Translations under genes and position numbers: made by a program | Shown here: positions 9,585 to 20,110 of the stretch, piece after piece | How the letters are laid out: the number at the start of each line of letters is the position of its first letter | How positions within the stretch are numbered: the stretch's first letter is position 1 | From: Pseudomonas extremorientalis | GTDB taxonomy: Bacteria > Pseudomonadota > Gammaproteobacteria > Pseudomonadales > Pseudomonadaceae | Direction of reading: 5' to 3' | Length of the DNA: 64,000 nt | Assembly: GCF_001870465.1 (NCBI RefSeq) | Contig: NZ_MDGK01000024.1 | Location: 62,001-126,000 of the forward strand | The notes under the pieces: generated by a model | The model's input: only the letters and a program-made list of their open reading frames with translations | Told to the model about the DNA's origin: nothing | Databases searched by the model: none

Positions 9585-10427
9585 CTAGAGCTGTACACGC
9601 CCGTCGATGCACACCGACACGGCGCCACCCATCCATATTTCAGTGCCCTGGCGCTCAACGTGGATCCGCCCTGCCCGGCCAATTGCCGTGCCCTGGCTGA
9701 CCACATAGCGCTCGGGGGCCAGGCCCTCGCCGAGCAACCATTGCGCAAGCCCCGCATTCAAGCTGCCGGTGGCCGGGTCTTCCTGCGCGCCATCGCCTGC
9801 GATAAAGGCACGCACCTCAAATTGCGCATCCACATCGTCGCGACCGCCGTCACAGGGGGCGATCACGCCCACGGCCAGCCCCAGCAGTTGCGAATAGTCC
9901 GGCTGCAACGCCAGGACCTGGTCACGGTCTGCCAGCATTACCGCGAGCCAGCCAGCGCCATTGTCCACCCACTGGCTGCGCACGATGGCCCCGGGCTCCA
10001 GGCCCAAGCCCAGGCGCACGCGCTCCAGCAACGGCGCGTCCACGGCACCGGCGCGCAATAATGGCGGCGCGATAAATGCCAGTTCATCGCCTTGGCGACG
10101 GATACGCACCAGGCCGATTTCGCACTCCTGGATTATCTCCTCGCCCTTGGGAATACCACCTGCCTGCAGCCAGGCATAACAACTGCCGAGCGTCGGGTGT
10201 CCAGCAAAAGGCAGCTCCGTCAAGGTGGTGAAAATTCGCACCCGGTAGTCAGCCCGAGGATCACGCGGCGTCAGTAAAAACGTGGTTTCACTGAGGTTGG
10301 TCCAATTGGCGAAGTCCGCCATCTGTTGGTCGCTCAGGCTGTCGGCGCCAAACACCACCGCCAGCGGGTTGCCTTTGAGCGCCACGCGGCTGAACACGTC
10401 CAGCTGTTTGAAATCGAATGTCGGCAT
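9585..10427 (-). CDS. PhzF-family isomerase/epimerase-like protein
   Basis: A 280-residue PhzF fold protein. The catalytic glutamate is Glu47 in the LSETTF motif, and GNPLAVVF, PFAGHPTLGSCYAW and DPATGSLNAGLAQWL are family hallmarks. PhzF itself isomerises a phenazine precursor, but no other phenazine gene is present, so the substrate here is unknown. The stop is 4 bases upstream of the end of the preceding GST-like gene's coordinates, and both genes read the same way, so they probably share a transcript. Confidence 0.88.
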   Translation of the reverse strand: MPTFDFKQLDVFSRVALKGNPLAVVFGADSLSDQQMADFANWTNLSETTFLLTPRDPRADYRVRIFTTLTELPFAGHPTLGSCYAWLQAGGIPKGEEIIQECEIGLVRIRRQGDELAFIAPPLLRAGAVDAPLLERVRLGLGLEPGAIVRSQWVDNGAGWLAVMLADRDQVLALQPDYSQLLGLAVGVIAPCDGGRDDVDAQFEVRAFIAGDGAQEDPATGSLNAGLAQWLLGEGLAPERYVVSQGTAIGRAGRIHVERQGTEIWMGGAVSVCIDGRVQL

Positions 10428-10430
10428 GCT

Positions 10431-11129
10431 TCAACTCGGAATATTAAGGCCACGGATCACCGCCGGCCGTGCGACGAAACCGTCCAGAGCGCGCAGTACA
10501 TTGGGAAAGTCGGCAATGCCTACAAGGTCACCGGATTCGTAGAAGCCGATCAGGTTGCGGACCCACGGAAAGGTGGCGATGTCGGCGATGCTGTACTCGT
10601 CGCCCATGATCCACGTACGGCCCAGCAGGCGTTTTTCCAGCACGCCCAGCAGGCGCCGGGATTCGGCGGCGTAACGGTCGCGCGGGCGTTTGTCTTCGTA
10701 GGCCTTGCCGGCAAATTTGTTGAAGAAGCCCAACTGGCCGAACATCGGGCCGATACCGCCCATCTGGAACATCAGCCACTGAATAGTTTCATAACGTGTC
10801 GCCGGATCCTCGGAGAGCAACTGGCTGGATTTTTCCGCCAGGTAGATCAGGATCGCGCCGGACTCAAACAACGCCAACGGCTGGCCGCTGGGGCCATTGG
10901 GGTCGATGATCGCGGGGATCTTGTTGTTGGGGTTCAGCGACAGGAACTCGGGAGAGAGTTGGTCCTGGGTCTCGAAGCTGACCTTGTGCGCTTCATAGGG
11001 CAGGCCGAGCTCTTCGAGCATGATCGACACTTTTACCCCGTTGGGGGTCGGCAGCGAGTACAGTTGCAGGCGCTCCGGATGCTGGGCAGGCCATTTGCTG
11101 TTGATCGGGAAAGCAGCGAGTGGGTTCAT
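10431..11129 (-). CDS. Glutathione S-transferase, YghU-like
   Basis: A 232-residue GST. The thioredoxin-like half starts LQLYSLPTPNGVKVSIMLEELGLPYEAHKV and contains LNPNNKIPAIIDPNG (the cis-proline region) and FESGAILIYLAEK. The all-helical half follows from about residue 105. The sequence pattern is that of the Nu-class YghU/YfcG group, which act as disulfide-bond oxidoreductases with glutathione. I chose the start at 11129 because AGGG lies 7 bases upstream. It is 3 bases from the PhzF-like gene, giving a two-gene operon. Confidence 0.87.
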   Translation of the reverse strand: MNPLAAFPINSKWPAQHPERLQLYSLPTPNGVKVSIMLEELGLPYEAHKVSFETQDQLSPEFLSLNPNNKIPAIIDPNGPSGQPLALFESGAILIYLAEKSSQLLSEDPATRYETIQWLMFQMGGIGPMFGQLGFFNKFAGKAYEDKRPRDRYAAESRRLLGVLEKRLLGRTWIMGDEYSIADIATFPWVRNLIGFYESGDLVGIADFPNVLRALDGFVARPAVIRGLNIPS

Positions 11130-11387
11130 CGGGAAGCCCTGTGTGTGTGTGCTGAAAGCCCCCATGATAGTCATCCGGCGAGCGTCCTGCATGGGTCATC
11201 AATACGCAACAACCGCCAGCTATTATGTCGTCAGGGCGAACCAATACGCCCTCGTGCACTCTTAACTGAGCTCAAGCGGTGAATGGAGGCACCTCGCTAT
11301 CTCGACAGGGAACACCGCAGGCGCCCCAGGCGTCATAGTGGCCAGGCGTGTCTGCCTTAACGTGACGCATGAAGACTCGAACTTACA

Positions 11388-12089
11388 ATGACGATCAAGC
11401 CTCTGCGCCTTGTGCAACGACTGAAACGCTATTCATACATCCTGTTGCCGCTCTTGTTGGTTGGCGGCGCTATCGATCTGAGCCTGGAGTCACGGATCAG
11501 CAACGCCGACCAGGTTGACGGCGTGCAAACCCTGGTCTTCCTGCGCCACGGTGAAAAACCCGCCGGTGGCCTGGGCCAGCTCAATTGCCAGGGCCTCAAC
11601 CGGGCGATGAACCTGGCCACGGTTTTGCCAGAGAAGTTCGGCAAGGCCAATTTCGTGTTCGCCGCCAACCCGACACGCAATGTGGAGGAAGGCGAACTAG
11701 ACAATTCCTACAGCTATATTCGCCCGCTGATGACCATCAGCCCCAGCGCGATCAAGCTCGGCCTGCCGGTGAACATCAAGTTTTCCGCGAATGACACCAG
11801 TGCCCTCGCCGACGAGCTGGTGGAAGACAAGTACCACAATTCCATCATCTACACCGCCTGGTCCCACGGCTATCTGCCGGAGCTGATCAACAAGGTGGCG
11901 AGCGAAGCGTCCGGCGAAAAACACACCATCACCGACGACTGGTCCGGCAGCGACTACGACACGCTGTATGTGCTGACGCTGACCTGGCACAACGGCAAAG
12001 CCTCGTTGCTGAGCCGCAACTATAAACAGGGCCTGAACAACGGCGAAGAAACCTGCCCTGAACCTACCCAGGTGAGCGCCGAGAGCTGA
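11388..12089 (+). CDS. Exported histidine phosphatase family protein
   Basis: A 233-residue protein with an amino-terminal membrane segment (YILLPLLLVGGAIDLSL, about 17-33) and the histidine phosphatase signature LRHGEKPAGGLGQLNCQG, with RHG at 53-55. His54 would be phosphorylated during catalysis. A second histidine in AWSHGYLPELI may complete the site. It is probably anchored in or exported past the inner membrane; the substrate is unknown. The ribosome site is weak (GAAG, about 14 bases away), so expression may be low or the start uncertain. Confidence 0.8.
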   Translation: MTIKPLRLVQRLKRYSYILLPLLLVGGAIDLSLESRISNADQVDGVQTLVFLRHGEKPAGGLGQLNCQGLNRAMNLATVLPEKFGKANFVFAANPTRNVEEGELDNSYSYIRPLMTISPSAIKLGLPVNIKFSANDTSALADELVEDKYHNSIIYTAWSHGYLPELINKVASEASGEKHTITDDWSGSDYDTLYVLTLTWHNGKASLLSRNYKQGLNNGEETCPEPTQVSAES

Positions 12090-12133
12090 GGGCGTATGAT
12101 GCGCCGCTATTGACTCACCTGCGGATCATCACC

Positions 12134-13189
12134 ATGCCCAACCTCGCCTCCACCCAGCCCAACCGGGGCTGGTCGTTCTGGTGGAAACCAGCGCTGTTCC
12201 TGCTGGTCGCCTGCGTCGGCCTCTACTACGTGAAGTGGTCGCCTTACTACCTCAAGGCCTTCGTCGCCGCCGATAACCACAGCATTGGCGCCTCGATTCT
12301 CAACGATCAGCAAAGCTCGCCCCTGGCGGCCGCGCTGGCGTACGCCCAGGTGTACTTCCTGGCGATCTGGAAAGCCGCTGTGCTGGCGGTGATCCTGGGC
12401 TCCCTCCTGCAAGTGCTGATCCCCCGCGACTGGCTGCTGCGCCTGTTCGGCCGCGCCGGGCTGGGGTCGACCCTGCGGGGCGGGCTGTTCGCCCTGCCGG
12501 GGATGATGTGCAGTTGCTGCGCGGCACCGGTCGCGGCCGGCATGCGTCGGCAGCAGGTCTCGGTGGGCGCGGCACTCGCGTTCTGGATCGCCAACCCCGT
12601 GCTGAACCCGGCGACGCTGGTGTTCATGGGCTTCGTGCTGGGGTGGGGCTTCACCGCATTGCGGCTGGTGGCGGGCATTGTGCTGGTGGTGGGCGTGTCC
12701 CTGATCGCGCAACGTATCGCCCGCCCGGACCAGGTGCCGGAAGCGGCTCTGGGCGCGGTGGCCGAGGTCAGTGTGGTTGAGTCCCAGCCGTTCCTGGGCC
12801 GTTGGCTGCGGACCCTGTGGCAGTTGTTCTGGAGCACGATCCCGGTGTACATCCTGGCCGTGCTGATCCTGGGTGCCGCGCGCGTCTGGCTGTTCCCCCA
12901 TGTCGACGGCGCCATGGCCAACAGCCTGGCATGGCTGGTGCCTCTGGCGATTGTCGGCACGTTGTTCGTGATTCCCACCGCTGCCGAAATCCCCATCGTA
13001 CAAACCATGATGACCCTGGGCATGGGCACCGGCCCGGCCGTGGCCTTGCTGATGACCCTGCCGAGTGTGAGCCTGCCGTCGCTGCTGATGCTGCGCAAGG
13101 ACTTCGATGCGCGGGTGCTGGTGACGGTGGCGGGGTTGACGATGCTGGTTGGGGTGGTGTGTGGGTTGATCGGCGCGGCTATCCTCTGA
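12134..13189 (+). CDS. YraQ/DUF318-family permease
   Basis: A 351-residue membrane protein with about eight hydrophobic segments. The family motif [15 protein letters not shown] (Cys126, 128, 129) is followed by [13 protein letters not shown], and the second half repeats the theme in [14 protein letters not shown]. YraQ-type permeases are thought to move small solutes or metal-linked compounds, but the cargo is not known. The start at 12134 is preceded by CTGCGGATCATCACC; a TTG at 12110 in frame is less likely. Its last 11 bases overlap the end of selU on the other strand. Confidence 0.85.
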   Translation: MPNLASTQPNRGWSFWWKPALFLLVACVGLYYVKWSPYYLKAFVAADNHSIGASILNDQQSSPLAAALAYAQVYFLAIWKAAVLAVILGSLLQVLIPRDWLLRLFGRAGLGSTLRGGLFALPGMMCSCCAAPVAAGMRRQQVSVGAALAFWIANPVLNPATLVFMGFVLGWGFTALRLVAGIVLVVGVSLIAQRIARPDQVPEAALGAVAEVSVVESQPFLGRWLRTLWQLFWSTIPVYILAVLILGAARVWLFPHVDGAMANSLAWLVPLAIVGTLFVIPTAAEIPIVQTMMTLGMGTGPAVALLMTLPSVSLPSLLMLRKDFDARVLVTVAGLTMLVGVVCGLIGAAIL

Positions 13190-14282
13190 TCGGCGCGCGT
13201 GCGCGCAAATATTCCACCACGGCGCCCTGCTCCCCTGCGAACTCGATCCGTGCGCCTTTGTTTTCGCGCTGGAAGGCGTACATCGGGTCGTAATACTCGC
13301 GCAGAAGCCCTTCGATCCAGGCGCGATGCAGGTCCACATCACCGCTGCGCGCCTGCTCCGCCAGGGCCGCCTGCAAGATCGCCTGCAACCGCTGGAAGCG
13401 TTCGCCGCCCAGGCGTTTATGGATATTGCCCAGGCTCTGGGTCAGGCGCTCGGCAAACAGCGCCTGGCCGGTGTCGCCAAACACCGCGATAAATTCGGCG
13501 CACAGGTCCACCACATAGTCGCGCAGGATGCGCTCGACCCGCCCTTCTACGCTGTCCTGCAGCCACACCATCGGGAACGTCTGCATGCCCTTGTGCAACG
13601 CCAGCGGCAGCGCGCAACTGCCGATCATGCGGCTCTCATCCTCGACCACGAACTGCTCGATACCCGCAGCACGCTTTTTCAGCAGGTCCACGGCCAGGCG
13701 GTTTTCGAAGTCGATGTTGGACGGCTGCGCCGTGGCGCGTTTGCCGAAGCTGGAGCCGCGATGGTTGGCATGACCTTCCAGGTCCAGGGCATTGCGCAAC
13801 TGGCCGAGCACCTCGGTCTTGCCGGTGCCAGTCATACCGCCCAGCAGCACGAAGTCACACTGCGTGGCGGCGTGCTCGACGGTCTCCAGCAAAAAGGTGC
13901 GCATGGCCTTGTAGCCGCCACCGACACGGGGATACTCGATGCCGGCTTCGGTCTTGAGCCATTGCTGCACGATCTGTGAACGCAGCCCGCCACGGAAACA
14001 GTAGAGGTAACCCTCGGGGTTGGCCTGGGCGAACCGCGCCCACTGCTCGATACGCTCGGCCTTGATAGCGCCGGACACCAGCTCATGCCCGAGCACGATG
14101 GCGGCCTGCTGGCCCTGCTGCTTGTAGCAGGTGCCGACGCGCTGGCGTTCGTCGTCGGTCATCAGCGGCAGGTTGATCACCCCCGGGAACGCGCCCTTGG
14201 TGAACTCGATCGGCGCGCGGGTATCCATCATTGGCCGATCATTGAGGAAAATGTCGCGGTAGTCGGTGATATCGGTTGCCAT
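13179..14282 (-). CDS. selU: tRNA 2-selenouridine synthase
   Basis: A 367-residue two-domain enzyme (MnmH/YbbB) that replaces the sulfur of 2-thiouridine at the wobble position of some tRNAs with selenium. The rhodanese domain carries Cys95 in [13 protein letters not shown]; the second domain has a P-loop, GMTGTGKT (149-156). It uses selenophosphate made by SelD. Its ATG overlaps the selD stop as TGATG, so the two are translated together. The 3' end overlaps the convergent permease gene by 11 bases, leaving no space for a separate terminator. Confidence 0.95.
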   Translation of the reverse strand: MATDITDYRDIFLNDRPMMDTRAPIEFTKGAFPGVINLPLMTDDERQRVGTCYKQQGQQAAIVLGHELVSGAIKAERIEQWARFAQANPEGYLYCFRGGLRSQIVQQWLKTEAGIEYPRVGGGYKAMRTFLLETVEHAATQCDFVLLGGMTGTGKTEVLGQLRNALDLEGHANHRGSSFGKRATAQPSNIDFENRLAVDLLKKRAAGIEQFVVEDESRMIGSCALPLALHKGMQTFPMVWLQDSVEGRVERILRDYVVDLCAEFIAVFGDTGQALFAERLTQSLGNIHKRLGGERFQRLQAILQAALAEQARSGDVDLHRAWIEGLLREYYDPMYAFQRENKGARIEFAGEQGAVVEYLRARAPIRG

Positions 14283-15316
14283 CAAATCACCTCAACCGCG
14301 TGGGTCTGTCGTTCGAGCAGCTCGCCGATAGGTTCCAGGACCAGGCCCAGTTCAGCCGCCATGCGGTGGAATTCGGCGTCGCCCTCGGGCGTGACGGCGA
14401 TCAACAGGCCGCCGCTGGTCTGCGGGTCGCACAGTACGCGCTTGTGCAGCTCCTGCAGGCGTCCGAGCTTGCTCGAATAGCTGTCGAAGTTGCGCAAGGT
14501 GCCGCCGGGCATGCACCCCTGGTCCAGGTAGTCCTCGATCCCGGCCAGGCGTGGGACCTTGTTGTACTCGATGCGCGCCGTCAGGCCGCTGCCGTCAGCC
14601 ATTTCCACCAGGTGGCCCAACAAGCCGAAACCGGTGACATCGGTCATTGCGGTCACCCCCGCCAACTTGCCGAAACGGCTGCCGGGCTTGTTCAGGGTGC
14701 ACATCCAGTCCCGGGCCAGGCCGATATCCGCCTCGCGCAATTTGCCCTTCTTCTCGGCGGTGGTGAGGATGCCGATGCCGATGGGCTTGGTGAGATACAA
14801 CCGGCAACCGGCGGTGGCTGTGTCGTTGCGCTTCATATGGCGCTTTTGCACGATGCCGGTCACGGCCAGGCCGAAGATCGGCTCCGGGGCGTCGATGGAA
14901 TGCCCGCCCGCCAGAGGAATCCCGGCTGCGTCGCACACCGAGCGGCCGCCGCGGATCACTTCGCGGGCAATCTCCGGCGCCAGTACGTTCACCGGCCAGC
15001 CCAGAATGGCGATGGCCATCAGCGGATCGCCACCCATGGCGTAGATATCACTGATGGCATTGGTGGCAGCAATCCGGCCGAAATCGAAGGGATCATCGAC
15101 AATCGGCATGAAAAAGTCGGTGGTGGAGACCACGCCGCGCTCGTCGTCGATGGCGTACACCGCCGCATCGTCACGCGAAGCGTTGCCCACCCACAGCTTG
15201 GGGTCGAGGTTCTGTGCGCCGCTGCCGGCAAGGATCACTTCCAGCACCTGGGGCGATATCTTGCAGCCACACCCCGCGCCGTGGCTGTACTGGGTAAGAC
15301 GAATCGGCTCGTTCAT
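14282..15316 (-). CDS. selD: Selenophosphate synthase (selenide, water dikinase)
   Basis: A 344-residue enzyme making selenophosphate from selenide and ATP. The active-site segment [13 protein letters not shown] has Cys16 (rather than selenocysteine), Cys18 and Lys19. [15 protein letters not shown] and [16 protein letters not shown] are nucleotide-binding motifs. The product feeds SelU just downstream. No selA or selB lies nearby, so in this neighbourhood selenium goes to tRNA modification. The start at 15316 gives the family's usual length and follows AGGTCC. Confidence 0.95.
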   Translation of the reverse strand: MNEPIRLTQYSHGAGCGCKISPQVLEVILAGSGAQNLDPKLWVGNASRDDAAVYAIDDERGVVSTTDFFMPIVDDPFDFGRIAATNAISDIYAMGGDPLMAIAILGWPVNVLAPEIAREVIRGGRSVCDAAGIPLAGGHSIDAPEPIFGLAVTGIVQKRHMKRNDTATAGCRLYLTKPIGIGILTTAEKKGKLREADIGLARDWMCTLNKPGSRFGKLAGVTAMTDVTGFGLLGHLVEMADGSGLTARIEYNKVPRLAGIEDYLDQGCMPGGTLRNFDSYSSKLGRLQELHKRVLCDPQTSGGLLIAVTPEGDAEFHRMAAELGLVLEPIGELLERQTHAVEVI

Positions 15317-15357
15317 GTAGGACCTCACGCTATCAAGTGCGCGAATTCTAACAGACA

Positions 15358-15398
15358 GCAAAAAGCCGGCTGGGCTCATCTGAGCGCAGCCGGCCGTT
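15358..15398 (-). terminator. Rho-independent terminator after the TerC gene
   Basis: On the minus strand GCCGGCTG pairs with CAGCCGGC around a loop, followed by TTTTTGC. It lies just after the TerC stop and before selD. Confidence 0.7.
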
Positions 15399-15410
15399 TG
15401 GTTTCAGCGG

Positions 15411-16163
15411 TTACTGCCGGGCAGCGAGCAAACGCTGGTGGCGGTTACGCCGGGCAATGTTCAAGCATTCGATAGCCGCCGAGAACGCCATGGCCGCATA
15501 CACGTAGCCTTTCGGTACATGGGCGCCGAAGCCCTCGGCGATCAGGGTCATGCCGATCATGATCAGGAAGCCCAGGGCCAGCATCACCACGGTCGGGTTG
15601 TCGTTGATGAACTTGGCCAGCGGTTCGGCCGCCACCAGCATCACGATCACCGAGGTCACCACGGCAATGATCATGATCGGCAAGTGCTCGGTCATGCCCA
15701 CGGCGGTGATGATGCTGTCGATGGAGAACACCAGGTCGAGCAACAGGATCTGCCCGATGGCCGCGGCAAAACCGATGGCCACCACGTTGCCAGCATTGGT
15801 TTCCTTCTCTTCGGGTTCCGGGTCCATGCTGTGATGGATTTCGGTGGTGGCCTTCCACACCAGGAACAGGCCACCGGCGATCAGGATCATGTCCTTCCAC
15901 GAAAAGGCCTGGCCGAACACTTCGAACACCGGCGCCGTCAGCTGCACGATGAACGCGATGGTGCTGAGCAGGCCCAACCGCAACACCAACGCCATGCTGA
16001 TACCGATGCGTCGCGCCTTGGCCCGATGCTTCTCCGGCAACTTGTTGGTGAGGATCGAGATGAAGATCAGGTTATCGATGCCCAGCACGATCTCCATCAC
16101 GATCAGGGTTGCCAGGGCAATCCAGGCGGTGGGGCTGGCGGCCAGTTGTAAAAGGTAATCCAT
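15411..16163 (-). CDS. TerC-family integral membrane protein
   Basis: A 250-residue membrane protein with about seven segments. TerC signatures are [15 protein letters not shown] (about 21-35) and [17 protein letters not shown] (about 142-158), each with an acidic residue inside the membrane suited to divalent metal binding. Family members export manganese or support proteins folded outside the membrane. A charged loop ([14 protein letters not shown]) separates the halves. It is followed by its own terminator, so it is a single-gene transcript or follows the small lipoprotein gene. Confidence 0.88.
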   Translation of the reverse strand: MDYLLQLAASPTAWIALATLIVMEIVLGIDNLIFISILTNKLPEKHRAKARRIGISMALVLRLGLLSTIAFIVQLTAPVFEVFGQAFSWKDMILIAGGLFLVWKATTEIHHSMDPEPEEKETNAGNVVAIGFAAAIGQILLLDLVFSIDSIITAVGMTEHLPIMIIAVVTSVIVMLVAAEPLAKFINDNPTVVMLALGFLIMIGMTLIAEGFGAHVPKGYVYAAMAFSAAIECLNIARRNRHQRLLAARQ

Positions 16164-16189
16164 AGGTCAGTCCTGACGTTGAGCGGAAA

Positions 16190-16441
16190 TTAGGCTTCTT
16201 TACTGTTCGATTCGGTTTCGTTCTCTTCCTGATCATCCTTTTTCTGCGGGTTGATCAGGCCGTTGGTCGCTTCACTCAATGCCTGTTCGGCAGCCTTGTG
16301 GGTGTCATCGATGGCTTGCTTGGCCGATTCGGTGGCCTTGCCCAGTACCTGCTGCGCGCTTTTCTCGACCTGATCGCAACCGCTGATCACTACCAATGAA
16401 AGCGCAAGCAAGGATGCCGCGCCCAGGGAATTGAGTTTCAT
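16190..16441 (-). CDS. Small lipoprotein, helical (83 aa)
   Basis: An 83-residue lipoprotein: signal MKLNSLGAASLLALSLVVISGC with lipobox Cys22. The mature part is a heptad-like helix rich in Ala, Lys, Glu and Gln (VEKSAQQVLGKATESAKQA) and ends in a very acidic tail (DDQEENETESNSKEA). Similar small helical lipoproteins often coat the outer membrane or peptidoglycan. It is divergent from nhaR across 134 bases, so it may belong to the NhaR regulon. Function otherwise unknown. Confidence 0.8.
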   Translation of the reverse strand: MKLNSLGAASLLALSLVVISGCDQVEKSAQQVLGKATESAKQAIDDTHKAAEQALSEATNGLINPQKKDDQEENETESNSKEA

Positions 16442-16546
16442 GATGTCTTCCTCGTTAGAACCCTTGGGTCCAAATAGTGGCCCCGCGATAGCGACGCATT
16501 CTATGCAGGCAAACAGTTCAGGAAAATTCGTATTTTTCTCGCGTAT

Positions 16547-16565
16547 ACTTCGTTTTTTACGAAGT
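16547..16565. promoter_or_regulatory. Inverted repeat at the nhaR start, likely autoregulatory site
   Basis: ACTTCGT and ACGAAGT, exact complements 5 bases apart, contain the T-N11-A core of LysR-type sites and end 10 bases before the nhaR ATG. A second half-site-like TTCGTATTTTTC lies at about 16527-16538. Binding here would block nhaR and could reach the divergent lipoprotein promoter. Confidence 0.5.
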
Positions 16566-16575
16566 GAAGGCTGCC

Positions 16576-17478
16576 ATGCTCAATTACCGACAACTGCACT
16601 ACTTCTGGGTGGTGGCCAAGACCGGCAGCATCGTGCGTGCGTGCGAGCAGTTGAACCTCACGCCCCAGACCATCAGCGGGCAGATCAGCCTGCTCGAGCA
16701 AACCTTCGGTATCGCGCTGTTTCAGCGCGTCGGCCGCCAACTGGAACTGACCGAAGCCGGGCGCCAGGCCCTGCCCTATGCCGAGCAGATGTTCCAGACC
16801 GGTAATGAACTGGAGGCCATGCTGCGCGCGCAGCCCGACGAACAGCAGATCCTGTTCCGCGTCGGCGTGGCGGACGTGGTGCCCAAGTCCATCGTCTACC
16901 GGCTGATCGCACCGACCATGGAGTTGAGCGAGCCGATCCGCATCACCTGCCGTGAGGACAAACTCGAACGCCTGCTCGCCGACCTGGCGATCCAGCGCCT
17001 TGACCTGGTGATTTCCGACAGCCCCATGCCCACTCACCTGGACATCAAAGGCTACAGCCAGAAGTTGGGCGAATGCGGCATCAGTTTTTTCGCCACCCAG
17101 GTGTTGGCTGACGAACACCGAGGGGATTTCCCACAGTGCCTGCACGGCGCGCCGCTGTTGATTCCGGGCGCGGAAACCGTGGTACGCAGCCGTTTGCAGC
17201 GCTGGTTTGCCGAACAACAGATTCAACCGAAGATCATCGGCGAGTTCGACGACAGCGCCTTGATGCAGGCATTCGGCCAATCCGGCAGCGGGATCTTTAT
17301 CGCCCCCAGCGTGATTGCCGACGAGGTGGTGCGCCAGTACGGCGTGGCGCTGATTGGCCAGACCGTGGCCGTGACCGAATCGTTCTACGCGATCTCGGTG
17401 GAGCGCAAGGTCAAGCACCCCGGCATCGTGGCGATTACCGAAGGCGCCCGGCGCGAGCTGTTCACCACCCTGCCCTGA
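16576..17478 (+). CDS. nhaR: LysR-family transcriptional activator NhaR
   Basis: A 300-residue LysR protein with the NhaR-type amino end (MLNYRQLHYFWVVAKTGSIV) and helix-turn-helix LTPQTISGQISLLEQTFG at about 32-49. In enteric bacteria NhaR responds to sodium and alkaline pH. No nhaA antiporter is next to it here, so its targets must lie elsewhere or include the divergent lipoprotein. The ATG at 16576 follows GAAGG by 5 bases; a GTG at 16564 would overlap that site. Confidence 0.85.
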   Translation: MLNYRQLHYFWVVAKTGSIVRACEQLNLTPQTISGQISLLEQTFGIALFQRVGRQLELTEAGRQALPYAEQMFQTGNELEAMLRAQPDEQQILFRVGVADVVPKSIVYRLIAPTMELSEPIRITCREDKLERLLADLAIQRLDLVISDSPMPTHLDIKGYSQKLGECGISFFATQVLADEHRGDFPQCLHGAPLLIPGAETVVRSRLQRWFAEQQIQPKIIGEFDDSALMQAFGQSGSGIFIAPSVIADEVVRQYGVALIGQTVAVTESFYAISVERKVKHPGIVAITEGARRELFTTLP

Positions 17479-17482
17479 CGGC

Positions 17483-18640
17483 TCAGGCGCCGGAGGCGAG
17501 CGGTTGCCTGGCGGTCATCAGCCACAACGCCAGCAGGATCGACACCAGGATAAACCCGGACGCCGCAAAGCCCAGGCTGCCCAGGCCGAGGGTGTCGATC
17601 ACGTGCCCGCCAACCATGGCGCCCAGGCCGATGCCCAGGTTGGCCCCGGCGATGTTCAGCGACGCGGCAAACGCCGGCGCATGGGGTGCAGCCTTCATCA
17701 GGCGCACATGGCTGACCAGGAACATCGCCGCCTGGGTCACGCCCCACACGGCCATCGCCGCCGCCAGGCCGATGGTCGAATGAATCGCCGGGACCAGCGC
17801 CACCATGCCTGCGATCATGAAGCCGCAAAACACCATGGAGGCGATCAACGGGTGACGATCCACCGCACGCCCGCCCAGCGAATTGCCAATCAGACCGACC
17901 GCACCGAAGCCCATCAGGCACCAGCCCACCAGCGTACCGTCGAATCCGGCCAGGCGCTCGAGGATGTCCGCCAGGTAGGTGTAGGCGGTGAACATGCCGC
18001 TGAACACCAGGATCGACAGCAGGATATGCCCCTGCATCAGCGGGTTGCGCAGGATCTTGAACTGCGAGCGCAACGTCACTTCATCGTTCTTCGGTTGGGT
18101 CACCGGCAGGTAGATAAACAGCAGCAAAGCCTTGGCCAGCGCGATCACCGCGAGGATGGCAAACGCGCTGCGCCAGCCGAACATATCCGAAATCAGCGTG
18201 CCCACCGGAATGCCGAACACCGTGGCACAGACAATACCGAAGCCGATTTTTTCAATCGCTCGGCCAGCGAACTCAGGGCCGACGATGTCCACGGCGGTTT
18301 CACTGGCCAGGGCCCAGAACACTGGCAAACCCAGGGCCGGGATCAACCGTGCCAGCGCCATCACCCAGATATTCGGTGCCAGGGCCGCCACGGTATTGGC
18401 CACACCGAACAGGATCAGGATGCTGATAAACAGGCGCTTGCGTGGGAAACGTGCGCAATACGCCGTCAGAAACGGACCAAACGCCGCCACGGTAAATGCG
18501 AACAAGGTCACCAGCAGCCCGGCTTGGGACACAGTGACGTTCAAGTCGCGGGCGATGGACGGCAACAGGCCGACGATCACGAATTCTGTGGTCAGCACGG
18601 TAAAGCCGGCGGCCGACAGCAGGAGGATGGGAAACAACAT
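17483..18640 (-). CDS. MFS drug/sugar efflux transporter (DHA1 type)
   Basis: A 385-residue, 12-segment transporter with the DHA1 start MLFPILLLSAAGFTVLTTEFVIVGLLP and motif A-like LTAYCARFPRKRLF between segments 2 and 3. The family exports drugs, arabinose or amino acids by proton antiport; the substrate is not visible. The ATG at 18640 has GGAG 5 bases upstream. It converges on nhaR with only 4 bases between the stops and no terminator, so read-through from either side is likely. Confidence 0.86.
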   Translation of the reverse strand: MLFPILLLSAAGFTVLTTEFVIVGLLPSIARDLNVTVSQAGLLVTLFAFTVAAFGPFLTAYCARFPRKRLFISILILFGVANTVAALAPNIWVMALARLIPALGLPVFWALASETAVDIVGPEFAGRAIEKIGFGIVCATVFGIPVGTLISDMFGWRSAFAILAVIALAKALLLFIYLPVTQPKNDEVTLRSQFKILRNPLMQGHILLSILVFSGMFTAYTYLADILERLAGFDGTLVGWCLMGFGAVGLIGNSLGGRAVDRHPLIASMVFCGFMIAGMVALVPAIHSTIGLAAAMAVWGVTQAAMFLVSHVRLMKAAPHAPAFAASLNIAGANLGIGLGAMVGGHVIDTLGLGSLGFAASGFILVSILLALWLMTARQPLASGA

Positions 18641-18880
18641 GAAAACTCCAGAAACGACGACATCAACGACAGCCCGAAGGGCCCGCTGACAGAGAGGAAA
18701 GATGAGAGGACAGAATCTTAACAGAGTATGTCCGGATTTGGCCAAGGCCTGGGCAAGCGGGTGACGCAATGCCGCACCGCCAGGGACTTTTCCCACAGCA
18801 TGCTAGACTTCGCGATCCGCGTCCTACAGCCCTTTCCGAGTCAGTAGCTGCGCCCTAAAAAAAACCAGAGACAAGTGTTT

Positions 18881-20101
18881 ATGACTACTGCCCCCTCTCT
18901 CCTGCAACGACTGGCCCGCGTCAGCCTGGTCACGCAAATCGTCATCGGCCTGATCGCCGGCATCCTGTTGGCCTTGCTGTTGCCCGAGGCGGCCAAGGCT
19001 ACCGGGTTCATCGGCAAGGTATTCGTCGCGGCACTCAAGGCCGTCGCACCGATCCTGGTGTTTGTGCTGGTGATGGCATCCATCGCCAACCATAAACATG
19101 GCCAGGAAACCCATATCAAGCCGATTCTGTTCCTGTACCTGCTGGGCACCTTTGCCGCCGCGGTGGTGGCGGTAGTTGCGAGCATGTGGTTCCCCTCTTC
19201 GCTGGTGCTGGCGACCCATGACGCAGCGGTGACCGCGCCCGGCGGTATCGGCGAAGTGTTGCAGAGCCTGTTGCTGAGCGTGGTGGACAACCCGATCAGC
19301 GCGCTGATGAATGCCAACTTCATCGGCATCCTGGCGTGGGCCATCGGCATGGGCATTGCCATTCGCCACGCCGCGCCGACCACGCGGGCGGTGCTGGAAG
19401 ACCTGTCCAACGGCGTGACCCTGATCGTGCGTGTGGTGATCCGCTTTGCACCGCTGGGCATTTTCGGCCTGGTTGCCTCGACCCTGGCGACTTCCGGCTT
19501 CGGCGCCCTGCTCGGCTACGCCCACCTGCTGGTGGTGCTGATCGGCTGCATGCTGTTCGTGGCGCTGGTGATCAACCCGGCCATCGTGTTCTGGAAACTG
19601 CGCCGCAACCCGTACCCGCTGGTGCTGATGTGCCTGCGCGAAAGCGGCATCACCGCATTCTTCACTCGCAGTTCGGCAGCGAATATCCCGGTGAACCTCG
19701 CATTGAGCAAACGCCTGGGCCTGCATGAAGACACCTACTCGGTGTCGATCCCGCTCGGTGCCACCATCAACATGGCCGGCGCGGCGATCACCATCACCGT
19801 GCTGACCCTGGCCGCCGTGCATACCCTGGGCATTGCCGTCGACCTGCCCACTGCCGTGCTGCTCAGCGTGGTCGCGGCCATCTGTGCGTGCGGTGCTTCC
19901 GGCGTGGCCGGCGGTTCGTTGTTGCTGATTCCGCTGGCGTGCAGCCTGTTCGGCATTCCCAGTGAGATTGCGATGCAGGTGGTAGCAGTCGGTTTCATCA
20001 TCGGTGTGTTGCAGGATTCGGCGGAAACCGCGCTTAACTCGTCCACCGATGTGTTGTTCACCGCCGCCGCGTGCCTGGGCAAGGAAGAACAGCCGGCTTA
20101 A
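18881..20101 (+). CDS. sstT: Serine/threonine:sodium symporter
   Basis: A 406-residue dicarboxylate/amino acid:cation symporter family protein. SstT-specific segments include [20 protein letters not shown] (about 261-280) and [20 protein letters not shown] (about 286-305), the conserved reentrant loop and TM7 region that bind sodium and substrate. It imports serine and threonine with sodium. I placed the start at the ATG 18881 ([11 protein letters not shown]); a GTG at 18875 is also possible. A strong terminator follows. Confidence 0.93.
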   Translation: MTTAPSLLQRLARVSLVTQIVIGLIAGILLALLLPEAAKATGFIGKVFVAALKAVAPILVFVLVMASIANHKHGQETHIKPILFLYLLGTFAAAVVAVVASMWFPSSLVLATHDAAVTAPGGIGEVLQSLLLSVVDNPISALMNANFIGILAWAIGMGIAIRHAAPTTRAVLEDLSNGVTLIVRVVIRFAPLGIFGLVASTLATSGFGALLGYAHLLVVLIGCMLFVALVINPAIVFWKLRRNPYPLVLMCLRESGITAFFTRSSAANIPVNLALSKRLGLHEDTYSVSIPLGATINMAGAAITITVLTLAAVHTLGIAVDLPTAVLLSVVAAICACGASGVAGGSLLLIPLACSLFGIPSEIAMQVVAVGFIIGVLQDSAETALNSSTDVLFTAAACLGKEEQPA

Positions 20102-20110
20102 CAGTCGCGC

